A DNA stretch of 64,000 nucleotides from Humulus lupulus (taxonomy: Eukaryota > Streptophyta > Magnoliopsida > Rosales > Cannabaceae): contig NC_084801.1 of NCBI RefSeq assembly GCF_963169125.1, positions 77,627,696-77,691,695 on the forward strand, written 5' to 3'. The notes beneath the pieces were generated by a model. That model made no database searches. It was not told where the DNA came from and worked only from the letters and a program-made list of their open reading frames with translations. Positions 37,331-49,701 of this stretch are shown in pieces. A program made the translations under genes and the position numbers. The first letter of the stretch is position 1. Each line of letters starts with the position of its first letter.

Positions 37331-37385
37331 GTTTGGTGCTTTCATTGAGAGCAAGTTCGATTAGTGCTATCGCAAACACCCAACT

Positions 37386-39608
37386 ATGGTGACTACTCGA
37401 TCCAGGCACGGTAATGAGACAGAACAGCATGATGGGCAAAAGGCTCATCATACTGCCATTCCTGGTGAACAAATTCCTGAAGTCCAGCAGCGGCTCGGTA
37501 AGCAGCCGGCGGGCCAAGACGACACCGGAAGTTCGGCGCCCCGGCCACCTAATCCGAACCCATGTTATTACACTGCGGTGGAGATGGAGAATACTCAGCT
37601 GAGGAGCCAGCTAGCAATAGCTAACCAGCAGATCAAGGATGTGCTGGCCCGACTACCTTCTCTCACAACCGACGCTAACGTCGGAGAGAGGCAAGGCGAT
37701 GCTCCTAAGTCTCGCCGGGGTAATCGGTCTAGGCATAGCCGCTTGGATAGACTTCCGACAGCCAACTCCACTCCCTCATCGCACCGACGAGAGGCAGACT
37801 TCAGAGGAATGCCTAGAGCCGAACAACAGCAGTACAGCCGTTCAGTCAGGACTTCAACTCCTAGCTCCCAACCAGCCTCGAGCACGCCCAGGGGAGCTCG
37901 AGGAAATTCCAGAAGGAGGTCCGGGGAGGGCTTACAGCGTCAGCCCATCCCCAATAGTCATCCTGTGCCTCCTCCAGACCGCCAGGCGCGGGACCCCCAG
38001 GTTGGCAGGGCCGAAAGGCCCCCACCTAATTTGATCCGTCCTGACGGAACTAGGATCGCGTCTTCAGTCAGGCATCCTCCGTCTCCAATCAGATATCCAT
38101 CTCCTTCTCGGCCCATCTGAGATATCCCGGCCTATGGAAGTATCAGGAGAAACCCGCCATCAGCCGGACCTTCCCGATGTAGCAGGGCGCCAAGGGAAAG
38201 CCCAGGTCCTCAGCACCAAAGGCGAGCTCCAAGCCTCTCTAGCAGGAGCTACTGGACCAGCAGTCGCCGGAGTGACCTTTCTGGTGGAGACCTTCATCAG
38301 CGTTTGAGCTCGGCACAAAGTCCACAAGCCACCTAGGGGGCGACCTGCGAGATCGCCTTAACTCTCATAGAGGGGAGCCAGCAGGAGGAGACAGCCATGC
38401 TCGCTCAGGGGGAGCCTTGTCCGAAGCATGTAACGGCGGGAATGCCCCAAATAACCTATCTCAAGATAGGAAGGGCAATAACCCACCAAATATGTACAAT
38501 GGATCCGGAGCTGTTGAACAGCCTCGGAATAACCAAGGACATCAGGACCAAACCCTCGAGTGCCTGGCCAGATGGAGGAGCTGATGAGGAAGCTCCTATC
38601 GGAGAAATAGAAAGATGAGTACGATTTGGGGGATGAGATGGAGCTCTTCGCCCCCAGCATAGCAGCAACGGCGTACCCACCTGGTTTCCGTATGCCGCAC
38701 CTGTCTAAGTTCAATGGAGACGGAGACCCGTCAGATCATCTGGGGATGTTCAACACCCTGATGATGGCTCACAACATTGTCCCCGAGCTGAGGTGTTTAA
38801 TCTTTCCTTCCACCCTGACTGGACCAGCCAGGCAGTGGTTCAAGCAAGGCAAAAGATAGTCAATCAACTCCTGGAAAACTTTCTCGGCTGATTTCAAAAG
38901 GGCATTCCGAGCCTCCCAGGTTGCCCGCGTTCAGGCCGACTCTCTGGCTAACGTGAGGCAGCAGCCCGGTGAAACTCTGAAGGCTTACCTGAGCAGATTT
39001 ACGAACGTCGCTGCTTGAGCCAGAGACGCGGATGATAGCTCCAAGATCATGACCATGAGAACTAGAATCCTCATCGGAGGGGATCTCTGGAAAGATATAC
39101 AAAGAAAGGGAGTCAGCTCGGTTAACGAGTTCCTCAACAGGGCCCAGGAATGGATCAACTTGGAGGAAGCCGAAGCCTCAGCTGCAGGAACTAGCCAGGT
39201 CCCTGATCAGCCCGCTGGAGTGGGGACGGAGTTCGTGACAGCGACCAAAACGTCACACAGAACAACTAGCTCGGTGGAGGCAAAAGAAAGGGGAATGGTG
39301 AAGGCAGCCAGCACGGCCAAAAGAAGAATAAGTCCGTGGACAAGTTCAAGCCCGTCTACGCGACTTATACAGAGCTCACGCAGTCTAGGGAGAATATCTT
39401 CCTAGCTAACTCTACTCGCCTCCCCTGGAAGAGGCCGGAGCCATTGAAGCACCAGAAGGGGAAGAGAGACACCTCCAAGTTTTGCCGTTTTCACAACGAT
39501 GTTGGCCACAATACTGATGATTGTAGGCATTTGAAGGATGAGATCGAGACTCTCATCCGAGCCGGCCCCTTGGCTCAGTACGCGGGGAATAGGGTCCGAG
39601 CAAGTTGA
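37386..39608 (+). pseudogene. Tat-II gag
   Basis: Starts MVTTRSRHGNETEQ at 37386. It has a disordered, Arg/Pro/Ser-rich N-terminus, a capsid-like core at about 38680-39130 (FRMPHLSKFNGDGDPSDHLGMFN, LTGPARQWFK, ETLKAYLSRF), and a knuckle CRFHNDVGHNTDDC at about 39480. Frame breaks occur between 38120 and 38626 and near 38857 and 39018. The final segment is in the same frame as pol, separated by one TGA at 39606-39608. Confidence 0.88.
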
Positions 39609-42600
39609 CCTGCTCCAGAAGTCCCGGCCAGTCAGCCTGGGTCTCGGGTAGATCAGGATGTCCCTCCTCCCGTGATAGGAGGGAAGATATCCACCATCTC
39701 TGGAGGTCTGCATATGGCTGGCACAAGTAGGGGTGCCCAGAAGAGGTACGTAAATGAAATTAAGGCGCACAATGGAGTAGAGTTCGTCCCGGAACAACGC
39801 CTGCCAAAGCAACAGCGATTGGAGAAGCAACCAATCATTTTTACAGAAGATGATGCGAGCCATGTCCAGTTCCCACACAATGACCCTCTGGTCGTAACAA
39901 TTCAGCTCGCTAATCGGAGGGTTAAGAGGGTGCTGATCGACAATGGGAGCTCGGTGAACCTCCTATTCTGGTCCACGTTAGAAAAGATGGGTTTGACTGT
40001 CGCCGAGCTGAAGGCGACCTCCATGATGCTGTATGGTTTTTTGGGAGAAGGATCGGCAGCCATAGGGATGATTGAGCTGGTGATCACCCTGGGAGAAGGA
40101 TCTCAGACAGTCTCCAAACTCCTCGAGTTCATGGTCATCGACTACTCCGCTGCGTACAACGCAATTTTGGGACGACCTACGCTCATAGCTTTTGAGGCCG
40201 TCACTTCCATTCTCCACCTCGCGATGAAATTCCCTACTTCCATGGGAATATGCGCTGTCCATGGCGATCAACTCGTTGCCAGGGAATGCTACAACATTTC
40301 CATGAAGGGAAAATCTAAACCCGGGCAGCTGGCAATGGCCATCCAAGGTGGTGAAGAGGAATCTCAGGAACCCTTAGCTGATCCTGAGATTGAAAAACCT
40401 CAAAGCGCCGAAGGGGAAAATATCGTCTTAAGTGAGGATATTGACCCTCGAATAGGCGAGGACAGATCCGAGCTCCAAGCTATTGAGGAGCTCGAGGAAG
40501 TAAACATTGATTCGCAGAATCCATCACGGATGGTCAAGCTCGGAAAAATCCTCTGCAGCGAGAGGAAGGTGGAGCTGGTCAGATTTCTGCGGGATAACCT
40601 GGATGTGTTTGCGTGGTCACACGAGGACATGGTGGGAATCAACCCGAGTGTCATCATGCACACACTTTATCTGGATAAAAGCGTTCCTACAAAGTCCAAG
40701 AAGCAGAGATGCCTAGGAACAACCCGGGCTGAAGCCTTGGAGGAGGAGGTGGCCCGGCTAAAAAAATGCGGCTTTATCAATGAAGCCAAGTTTCCAATAT
40801 GGGTCGCCAACCCCGTGCTGGTGCCGAAGCCCAACGGGAAATGGCGGACCTGCATCGACTTCTCCGACCTGAATAAAGCCTACCCCAAGGATTGTTTTCC
40901 ATTGCCAAGGATTGACCAGTTGGTGGATGCCACGGCGGGGCACGAGCTCATGTCCTTTATGGAAGTGTACTCAGGCTACAATCAGATCGCCATGAATCCA
41001 GCGGACCAGGAGCACACCAGTTTCATGACCCCGACTAAGGTTTATTGTTACAAGGTCATGCCCTTCGGGTTGAAGAACGCCAGAGCTACGTATCAAAGGT
41101 TGGTGAATAGAATGTTCGCAGACCAGATCGGAAAAAACATGGAAGTGTACGTTGATGACATGCTAGTCAAGTCAAAGACTGCCGATAACCATGTTTCTGA
41201 CCTGGAAGAATGCTTCAAGATCCTACGGGAGTATGGCATGAGGCTAAATCCACAGAAGTGCACTTTCGGAGTAACATCGGGAAAATTCCTGGGTTTCATC
41301 ATCAATACCCAAGGAATCGAGGCAAACCCGGACAAGATCAGATCGTTGCTCGAGCTTCCCTCACCCAGGTCACGCAAAGATGTCCAAGGCCTGATAGGAA
41401 GAGTAGCAGCTCTCAATCAGTTTATTTCCAAGTCCACCGATAAGTGTTTGCCATTCTACAACCTGCTCCAAGGAAATAAGAAGTTCGAATGGACAGAAGA
41501 ATGCAAAAGCGCTTTCCTCGACCTGAAGGCACATCTGCCCGAGCCACCCGTACTATCCAAACCAAAAGCAGGAGAGCCTCTTTTTCTCTACCTGGCTGTC
41601 ACAGAGGATGCAGCCAGTGCCGTGTTGGTCCGGGAAGAAGACCGGATTCAGAAGCCAGTCTACTACATCAGCAAGAGACTTCTCAGAGCTGAATCCCAGT
41701 ACCCGTTGATGGAGAAATTGGCGTTCTGCCTTATCACGGCCTCGCGAAAGCTCAGGCCGTACTTCCAGTCCCACTCAATACACGTCATGACCGACCAGCC
41801 TTTAAGGCAGGTTTTGTAAAAACCTGAAGCATCGGGATGCTTGTTAAAGTGGGCAATCGAACTCAGCCAGTTCGAAATTTTGTACACTCCGCGAACTGCT
41901 ATAAAGAGTCAGGCCCTGGCCGATTTTGTAGCAGAGTGCACAGGATTTCGGGAGGATCCTGTAGAAGGCCCACCCAAGGTCTCCTCGGCCCAGGCATCGT
42001 GGAGGATATTAGTGGATGGTTCATCCAACGAGAATAGCTGCGGAGCTAAAATCATTTTGATATCCCCTGAGCACATCGATTCCACTCGGTGCTGAGGTTC
42101 GGGTTCAAGGCCTCTAACAACGAGGCCGAATACGAAGCTTTGCTAGCCGGGCTAAGGATAGCTCAACAGCTGAAGGCGAGCTCCGTCCAGTGCTTCAGTG
42201 ACTCCCAGCTCGTGGTAAACTAGGTTATGGGCGAATATCAAGGACGGGGACATAAGATGGCTGCCTATCTAGCAAGGGTAAAGGTTGAGCTGTCAGCGTT
42301 CGGGCGGGGCTCGATCGAGTAGATACCTCGGGAGCAGAACACTAATGCAGACGCTCTTGCTAAGCTCGCCACCTCCGGGGAAATGGAGACCTTGGGGTTA
42401 GTGCCATTAGAATTCTTGGAGAAACCTAGTATGGAAGAAGACAGGGCGGAGGTCAAAATGATTGACGCCAGGCCGACCTGGATGACCCCCATACTTGAGT
42501 ATCTCATCGAGGGAAAGCTACCTGAAGGGCGTAATGATGCGCGACAAGTTCTATATCAAGCTCCCAGGTACGCTATAATAGATGGGGTGTTATACCGACG

Positions 42601-43275
42601 TGGGCACTCCCTACCTCTCCTACGATGTGTTCTTCCAGGTGAAGCAAAGGCCATCCTGCAGGAAGTGCATGAGGGTTTTTGCGGAGATCACACTGGGGGG
42701 CAAAGCTTGGCCTTAAAGGTCCTGAGGCAAGGTTATTACTGGCCAACTCTGTCCAAAGACTCAATCTCATATGTGAAGAAGTGCGAAAAATTCCAGAACA
42801 GCTCCCCCAGGTTCTCTGGGCATACCGGACCTCGCATCGGACTCCTACTGGTCATACTCCTTTCTCCCTGACCTTTGGGAGTGAAGCAGTCCTCCCTGTG
42901 GAAATAAAGGTACTTTCGCATAGGGTCCATTCATACGACCAGGATCGCAACCATGAGCTACTTCACAGTTCCTTAGACTTGATTGATGAAAGACGAGAAG
43001 ATTCGCAACTCCAGCTCGCCCATTATCAGCAGAAGATCACTCGCTATTTCAACTCAAAAGTAAAAAATCGCACCTTTAGCGTTGGCGACCTGGTCCTTAG
43101 GAGAGTTTTCTTGGCCAATAAGGACCCCAAAGATGGAGTCTTGGGACCGAACTGGGAAGGACCATATCAAGTCATCGAGGCCATTAAGGAGGGAACTTAT
43201 AAGTTTGCTCGGCTCGATGGAGGGGCAGTCCCACGGAACTGGAACGCCATCCATTTGAAGAGATACTATCAATGA
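39609..43275 (+). pseudogene. Tat-II pol: protease, RT, RNase H, second RNase H, integrase lacking its core
   Basis: A long open stretch at 39672-41819 holds protease (LIDNGSS, D90 counting from 39672), RT with YVDD at residues 493-496, and RNase H ending at a TAA at 41817. The frame continues after that stop into a second, archaeal-type RNase H (ILVDGSSNENSCGA, near 42005) known from the Tat lineage, with further breaks from 42093. Integrase restarts at 42383: the zinc-binding region is present (HEGFCGDHTGG...VKKCEK, 42665-42790), then the text jumps directly to IPEQLPQVLWAYRTSHRTPTG. The catalytic core carrying D, D and E is missing. The C-terminal part (43080-43275, GDLVLRRV, GPNWEGPYQV) is intact. 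Confidence 0.9.
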
Positions 43276-43417
43276 TTCACTTGTAAGGCCTGAAAGGCCA
43301 TTTTTTATGTATTAAGCAATGAGAATCAACTTTTTGTTTATATTTGTACATGTTTTCAAGTGTAATCTAAAGTAACCACGAAAGACCCTTTCCCAGTTAC
43401 TTGGGGAGCATATGGTA

Positions 43418-44250
43418 CCTGGATATAACCAGGCCGCCTTAATGACTTAGAAGTTGATTCGTATCGATTGATCGTTGTTTTTCTTAAAAAAAAAACGCGA
43501 GATATTGGTAAGAATTAACGCGAAATAAGTCCTATCCTGGATTTAACCAGGTCATAAAACTTAGAAGTTGATTTAAATCTATTGATTGTTGTTCTTCCTA
43601 AAGAGCTCGAGATATTGATAAAAATTAACACGAACTAAGTTTTCAAATTAAGTTCCTGGATATAACCAGGTCATAAAACTTAGAAGTTGATTTAAATCTA
43701 TTGATCGTTGTTCTTCCTAAAGAGCTCGAGATATTGATAAAAATTAACACGAACTAAGTTTTCAAATTAAGTTCCTGGATATAACCAGGTCATAAAACTT
43801 AGAAGTTTATTTAAATCTATTGATCGTTGTTCTTCCTAAAGAGCTCGAGATATTGATAAAAATTAACACGAACTAAGTTTTCAAATTAAGTTCCTGGATA
43901 TAACCAAGTCATAAAACTTAGAAGTTGATTTAAATCTATTGATCGTTGTTCTTCCTAAAGAGCTCGAGATATTGATAAAAATTAACACGAAATAAGTTTT
44001 CAAATTAATTTCTTGGATATAACCAGGTCATAAAACGTAGAAGTTGATTTAAATCTATTGGTCATTGTTCTTCCTAAAGAGCTTGAGATATTGATAAAAA
44101 TTAAACACGAACTATGTTTTCAAATTAAGTTCCTGGATATAACCAGGTCATAAAACTTAGAAGTTAATTTAAATCTATTGATCGTTGTTCTTCCTAAAGA
44201 GCTCGAGATATAGATAAAGATTAACGCGAACTAAGTTTTTCAAAATAGTA
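43418..44250. repeat. 119-bp tandem repeat array, about 7 copies, in Tat-II
   Basis: The unit mark CCTGGATATAACCAGG (itself a short palindrome) starts at 43418, 43536, 43655, 43774, 43893, 44012 and 44132, giving periods of 118, 119, 119, 119, 119 and 120 bp. Inner copies are nearly identical; the first is diverged. Arrays between pol and the 3' LTR are a known Tat trait. Confidence 0.95.
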
Positions 44251-44393
44251 ACTAAAATGCGTAGAGGCAAAGGGCAATAAATCAATTAAAAAAAATTTTG
44301 ATAGTTAAATTGTCTCGAGGTGTAAGCACCTCATGCAGAAGTTACACAGAAAAATTTAAAAATATTCAAGAAAAGGGCACAAAGAGGAAGGCC

Positions 44394-47079
44394 CTAAGCT
44401 CCGCCAGTTGGCCCCTTGGAGGTCGCCGTCTCGCCCTGCTCAGCTGCGCCGGAGCCTTCCCCAGCCTCGGAGGGCGTTTCTTTATCGAGGCGAGCTTTGA
44501 ACTTCTCCAGCAAGGGCTCCCAGACGGCCCCTGCTAGGAAAGAGAAGTCCGCGTCCTAGTTATAGGCCCAGTAATGGTAGAACATGTCTTCCATGGCGGC
44601 ATCTGAAGTTACCCGCTCGGCCGCTAGGGCGGCCTTGGCCTCCGCCTTCGCGGTATCTAGGTCTGCCCGCGCAGTGGCGAGGGCGGTCTCGAGCTCTTGA
44701 AGCTTCGGGCGAGTCTCTTCCAGCTCGGCCTGCGAGGCTGCAAAGGCATCCTTAGCCGTCTGCAGAGAAGTCTGGTGGGTGGCCACCACCGCTTGGTGCT
44801 CGCTCCTCATCTCCTCGAGCTGAGTCTTCATCCTGGCGATGCTTCGGTGAAGGGCAACGGCGCTCCGCGAAAGCGGAGAGGCAATTGCCTTAGGGAAAAG
44901 GAAGAAAGAAAGAAAAAACAGGGCAAGGTGTAATAATCAAAAACCATAAAAGGTTGAGGTTAGCTTACCATTAGGGCCATGCTCAGTGAAGACTCCAACA
45001 CGCCCACCGGGCTCCTGGTTTCGATGGCCCTAAGCTCCTTCTCGTTGAACTTGTATATGTGGCTAGCGGCGTAGTTCGTCGACTCATACACTGTTCCCCG
45101 GAAGGCCTCTGGAATCTTCTCCTGGTCCTGGGGATTGACTGGGATGCGTACCTCGGAGGGTACAATCGCCGAAGCCTCGGGCTCCGCCCTTGCGTTCCGG
45201 ATGGGGGCTGGAACTTGCGGAGGGGGTGGGGGCATGTTTCTCCCCCTTGCAGCTGGAGGAACAGTTCCCGCGACCTGGGCGGTTGGGGGCTGCTCTTTCT
45301 CCTTTACAGGAGACTTAGTAGGGGTTCCGGCGGCTTTTTTCGATGTCCGGAGCTTCTTCATTTTTGGCCCAGAGGCCCCGGCTGAGGGTTCCCCCCAGCG
45401 AACGCAGTTCGCAGACTCCCGTCAGGCTGAGACATCTCTTCTGTCAAAGCAAAGACATGGTTAGTACAAGAATTAACAACCATTCAAAAACAAAGGGGGA
45501 AACAGGAGAAATTCAAGTATGTACATATACTAAAAGGGATCCTACCCCCCGAGCTAGAAGAAGAACCTATGGTTATGACCATCAGCCCCAGAGCTCCTAC
45601 GGGAGAATCTAAGTCGATTATTTCCCGAGCTGGCGCAAGTTCTGGATCCGACTTTGGTTCCGGGCTAGATTCTTCTACATATTGCCTAAGCCCCGGAGCT
45701 ACGGCACCCCTCCGGAGTGATGGCCATGACCGAAGGTTGGTCCCGTACTCCTCAAATAAGATCGACCTAAAGGCTAGGGTGTTATCTACGACTACGGTAC
45801 CCCTAGGTCGGCTATCTTGGTAATCCAGCACGAGCTGGTCGACACAGTGGAGCAGGGTTGTATCCAGGTCCGGATCACTTCGATGACGTTGGACTAGCTG
45901 TCTGGGATTGAAACTAGCTAGCCGGGGGTCGGCAATGGCCCTATCTAAATTCCTAAACATGTAAGGGTTACCTTGGCCAGAAGGAACCGCGGCTGCTCCG
46001 GATCGGATCCTCTCCTCGTCCGTTCTCTGGGCGACCTCCAGCGCCCGCTTCCTATTCCTCACAAGGGGAACCTCGCCCTCCTCGTCCTCCTCCTCTTCTT
46101 CCCCCGCGGCCTCCTCCACGATGGTAGGTCTGGTATCGCGAGCTGGGGGAAGCCCCCGGGTCCTCCTTAGGTTCAGAGTCTGATTTGGGAAGATCAGTTT
46201 GCAGGCCACCATCGTCTTGTCTGTCACGAGCACGCGGTAATCCTTCTCACTAGGGGGCAAGCCCGCCAGTGTATCGTATTGGGCCCCGAGGGTCACAGAT
46301 TTCTATGTCCTCGCGAAGATAGCTGCAGGATTAATCTAAGTCAGAAAGGGATACAGGAGGAGCTAAATGACACTTAACTTACGAGCTAAGGTTGAAAAGC
46401 ACTTACGAGGACGATTGAAGTAGTGGAGCTCGCAGTTTCTGAACCCCGTCGACATAAAAAATTAATCTTTGAAGTCGTTGGGGTGGCTGGGCAGCTCGAT
46501 GACCGCAGCCGTGTTGGGGAATCATGTTAAGTAATAAAACCTGTCGCCTCGCCCCCGCTGCTCTGGGCTAGCCTTGAGGCAGAAAAAGTACAAAATGTCT
46601 GCAGGAGTAGGGACCTCCCACTCCTGTTTCAAGAATAAATATCTTAACCCCGCCAACAGCTGATAAGAGTTGGGGGGGAGCTGGAAGGGGGCCAACTTCA
46701 CGTAATTGAGGAAGTCAGCAAAATAATGATCCAACGGGAGGAAGGCCCCCTCCTTGAAATGCTCGTCGCTCCAGGCCGCGAATGCCTCGTCAAGTGGCTC
46801 GCAGCTCCGCTCGCCCTCTGCGGGAGGTCGGGCAATCACTGATGCTATCCCCAACCCGATGTTGTTGGAGAGGAATATTTTGTTGACCTTCGTCTGGTCG
46901 ATAATCTTTGAGACAATCCTCTCCGCTTCAAAGAACGCGTCAGGAGCCTCCTCGAGCTCCTGTTCCACCGCTGGCCCGAAGTGGGGGATTGGGGATTTGG
47001 CCATCACCGCCTTTCCTTTGTCTTGCTGGGAGGCCGAGCTGCCGGCGGTCCTTTTTGGGGCATTCTTCTTCGGTGCCAT
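44394..47079 (-). pseudogene. Antisense gene (aORF) of Tat-II, putative gypsy-type transposon protein
   Basis: Lies opposite to gag-pol, between the 119-bp array and the 3' LTR. It starts MAPKKNAPKR at 47079 (basic N-terminus, possible nuclear signal). Exon-like blocks: 47079-about 46410, about 46310-45550, 45430-44990 and 44895-44394. The first carries a globular domain (SNNIGLGIASV, FLPLDHYFADFLNYVKLAPFQLPPNSYQLL) of the kind annotated as putative gypsy-type transposon (Pfam PF04195 as I recall). An acidic stretch near 46110 and a coiled coil (44556-44831, ELEETRPKLQELETAL) follow. GTAAG-type donors follow the blocks near 46405 and 44970. Breaks: a stop near 46522, a frame break upstream of 45361, and TAG in place of a likely Trp codon at 44556-44558. 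Antisense genes at this place are known in Tat elements; function unknown. Confidence 0.8.
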
Positions 47080-47087
47080 CTGGTTGC

Positions 47088-47826
47088 CTAGCGAACAAAA
47101 GAAAAGAAGAAAAGGCGACCTGAGCATGAGGAAAAATCAAATGTTCTTTGCACGAGCTGAGGTAAGCCCAGCTCGTGGAGAGTGAGACCACGCGGTTCTA
47201 TGAACACGCGCCTGTGCTCCCAACAGATCCCCAATTACTCAGAATTCGTGTGTCAGGAGGGTTAGGTTAAAATTTTTCCTTGGAGGGAAAGTTCCAATAG
47301 GCAAGAAAGGCAAAACCGCCTGTGAAGCGTGTCCCCTAAGCTACCCGATTTTGCACCCAAAATACTGGATATTTTGAACTAATGTCTCAAAAATCCTACC
47401 CAGAAATTTTCCCCAGAAAATGCATCCTGTAAACCATGCTCCTAAACGGCTTCCTACTATAAACAATACCCTAACCTAAAAGGCTTTCACCCTTCATTCC
47501 CACAAAACCCAGCAAACCCTTGCATGCGGCTACAGTAAATATTTACCTAAGCTACAGTGAAAATAATTTCAAAACATGCATAGTCAGGAGACTTACAGAA
47601 TGTTTGGTTGGGAAGTGGATGAAGGAATCGCCTGGGTTGGAACTTTGTCGGAGTAGTTGGTCTCAAGGCTTCGAAGGAGTCCTTGCACCTGAGTTTCTGG
47701 AACGCCGAAGGTAGTAACTGGAAAGAGGAAAATGGGGGATTTTTGAGAGCACGAAGAAGAGAAAATTTTGGAAAATTTTGAATGAACGGGTGGCCCATGC
47801 GTAAGGTGGCCACCCCTTTTTATATG
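47088..47826 (-). promoter_or_regulatory. Promoter and 5'UTR intron of the Tat-II antisense gene
   Basis: On the minus strand a TATA box (CATATAAAAAGGGG, 47812-47825) is followed by a donor TCT-GTAAGTC (47596) and an acceptor CGCTAG (47088) nine bases before the ATG. The deduced intron is 509 bp. The second copy at 61615-62364 has the same order and spacing, which is why I accept it. Confidence 0.72.
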
Positions 47827-48089
47827 CGTGAAGGGTCACGTGAAGAGGGCCGTTGGATTTCCCAGATGTGGGATCCAAGGCCCTCCACTCGAAAGATGAA
47901 ACGACGGCTGGGCATAGGCTAGGCCATTTAATGCGGTTCTCGGAAGACGTACCGTCGCCAACCAGGATGTTCCACGTATTCGGCGCCTGCGTAGAATGTG
48001 GAATATGAAGAGTTCATGGGGAAGCCTAAAAGCCCCTACTGTGGGCCTACACGATGTCGTGTACCACGAGTAGAGGCTTGAGGGGCAGA

Positions 48090-48856
48090 TGTACGCCCTA
48101 ATTTTCCCACGGGCTGATTAACGAGCTGAGATACGGCCTAATCATGACTACCACGTGGACCTCCCCGAGACAAAAGCTACCATCGTAAGGTCCTACCTCC
48201 TTAGCTCGAGGTAACCCAAGGGTTCGCCAAGATCGCTTAACGACTGAGTCTGGACTCTGAGGGCCGCAGGTCGAGGCAAGCATCCAGTTCGTGGTACGAG
48301 CTGGAGGTGAGGGCTGTGACCTCTTATAAAGTCAGCCACGTAAGGTAAACGTGCATATATCAGACATCACGTGTCTGATATACCCCTGACTTCTCAGACA
48401 CGCAGTAGGAACGTGCGTATTCAGACATCCACAACTGGTTTGGGCCGTGCGGCCCATTATCCCCTTATCTATTGATTTGACCACACTTATGTGTCAGGTT
48501 TAGGAATTAATCATGAATGTCACAGAGTTGACATGATAGGTAAGAAGGTCACGGGATGACCTTCTTACCAACTCCCATGTGCCTTCTCCTATAAATATGG
48601 AGACCTTGGGAGTTAATAGGGGTTTTTTTTTTGGTTGGATTCTTGATTGTAAGAAATACCCTGTAATCAAATACCCAGTATATAGCAATAATACTGACTA
48701 GTGGAGTAGAAGGATTTTAACCTTTGAACCACTTAAAAAACGTATTTTGAGCCACCCTTTCATTCCTAAGATCATTTATCTGTTTCAGTTCAACCTAAGC
48801 ACTAATCCCTTTCTCTTCTTTTCTTAATTACCTGTTGGCGAAGAACTGCGTCAACA
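48090..48856 (+). mobile_element. 3' LTR of Tat-II, 767 bp
   Basis: Starts TGTACGCCCT right after a polypurine tract (GGCTTGAGGGGCAGA, 48075-48089) and ends GCGTCAACA before TSD CTAAT. See the 5' LTR for comparison. Confidence 0.97.
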
Positions 48857-49191
48857 CTAATCAAAACTAAGGAATTCAGCTGGGATTTTGGGAGCATGAG
48901 GCTTGGAGCTTAGGGAACTGGTTTAGGGAATCACTTCAGCTTAAGGTGAGCTTTAATCTCAGTAAATTGTTCTGAGTAGCTGCTGGTTTTCTTAGAGTTT
49001 GCATGTGTTTTGGGTGATGGATCATTCTTGAGTTTGATGAGGCTTTGAACTTGAATTCTTGTTGGGTTTTGTTGTTGAATCCATAGTATAACCTCTGTGA
49101 TAATTAGCATGAGTTGTTGGGTTGATTTTGGGGTTAATTGGATGAGTTTCTGTGGCGAAAATGGAGGATTTTTCTGGGTTCGAAGGGTTGG

Positions 49192-49337
49192 GCCACGACA
49201 TTGTTCTTGCTGAGCCGTGACCCTCCGAAGCATTTTCGTGCCTTGGAAGAAGGGCGGGTCGCGACATGACCTAGCTAGGGCCGCGGCGCCCCTACCCTAT
49301 TTTGGAGTGGCTCTCGGGTTTGGGGGCGGGTTGCGGC
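49192..49337. repeat. GC palindrome doublets in the Tekay 3' LTR
   Basis: Decayed palindromes start at 49192/49214 and 49258/49280 (exact GCCGCGGC at 49280), spacing 22 and 22 bp, doublets 66 bp apart. A lone member lies at 49330, 72 bp after 49258. The 5' LTR has the first doublet at 26233/26255. Confidence 0.85.
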
Positions 49338-49701
49338 CCTTAGTGCATTTTCGGGCTTTATATTGTGTTTAGGCTTGGGAACTCAAAGGTTAAGGTTCGG
49401 GATGGATTTTATCACCCGGATCGATTGAATTCAAGGTCCCGGAGACTATAATTGTGGCTTGAAGTCATTTAATGGATTAGAACTTAAAGGATGTATATTG
49501 TTAATGCGTTGTGACTAGGGTTTCAGCAAGGCTCAGACTAGAGGACTGTGCTCAGGACATCGGTGCTTAGAAAGCTTGGGACACAGGTAAGGAAACTGCT
49601 GTACCCATAGAGATTGTGATGCAGGGCATAGCCCTTTAATTGAGTTTATTCATGTTTAAGTATTTGCTTTACTATGCTATCCGTGCATATGTGTGAATGA
49701 T

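Noticed and set aside
43418..44250. CRISPR-like array
   Set aside because: Period 119 bp with no unique spacers; a plain tandem repeat in a plant retrotransposon.
44556..44831. Host coiled-coil gene
   Set aside because: It continues the antisense gene of Tat-II and lies between its array and the first antisense exons.
36564..48856. Tat-II as an intact, autonomous element
   Set aside because: LTRs and TSD are intact but the integrase core is missing and gag and pol have frame breaks.
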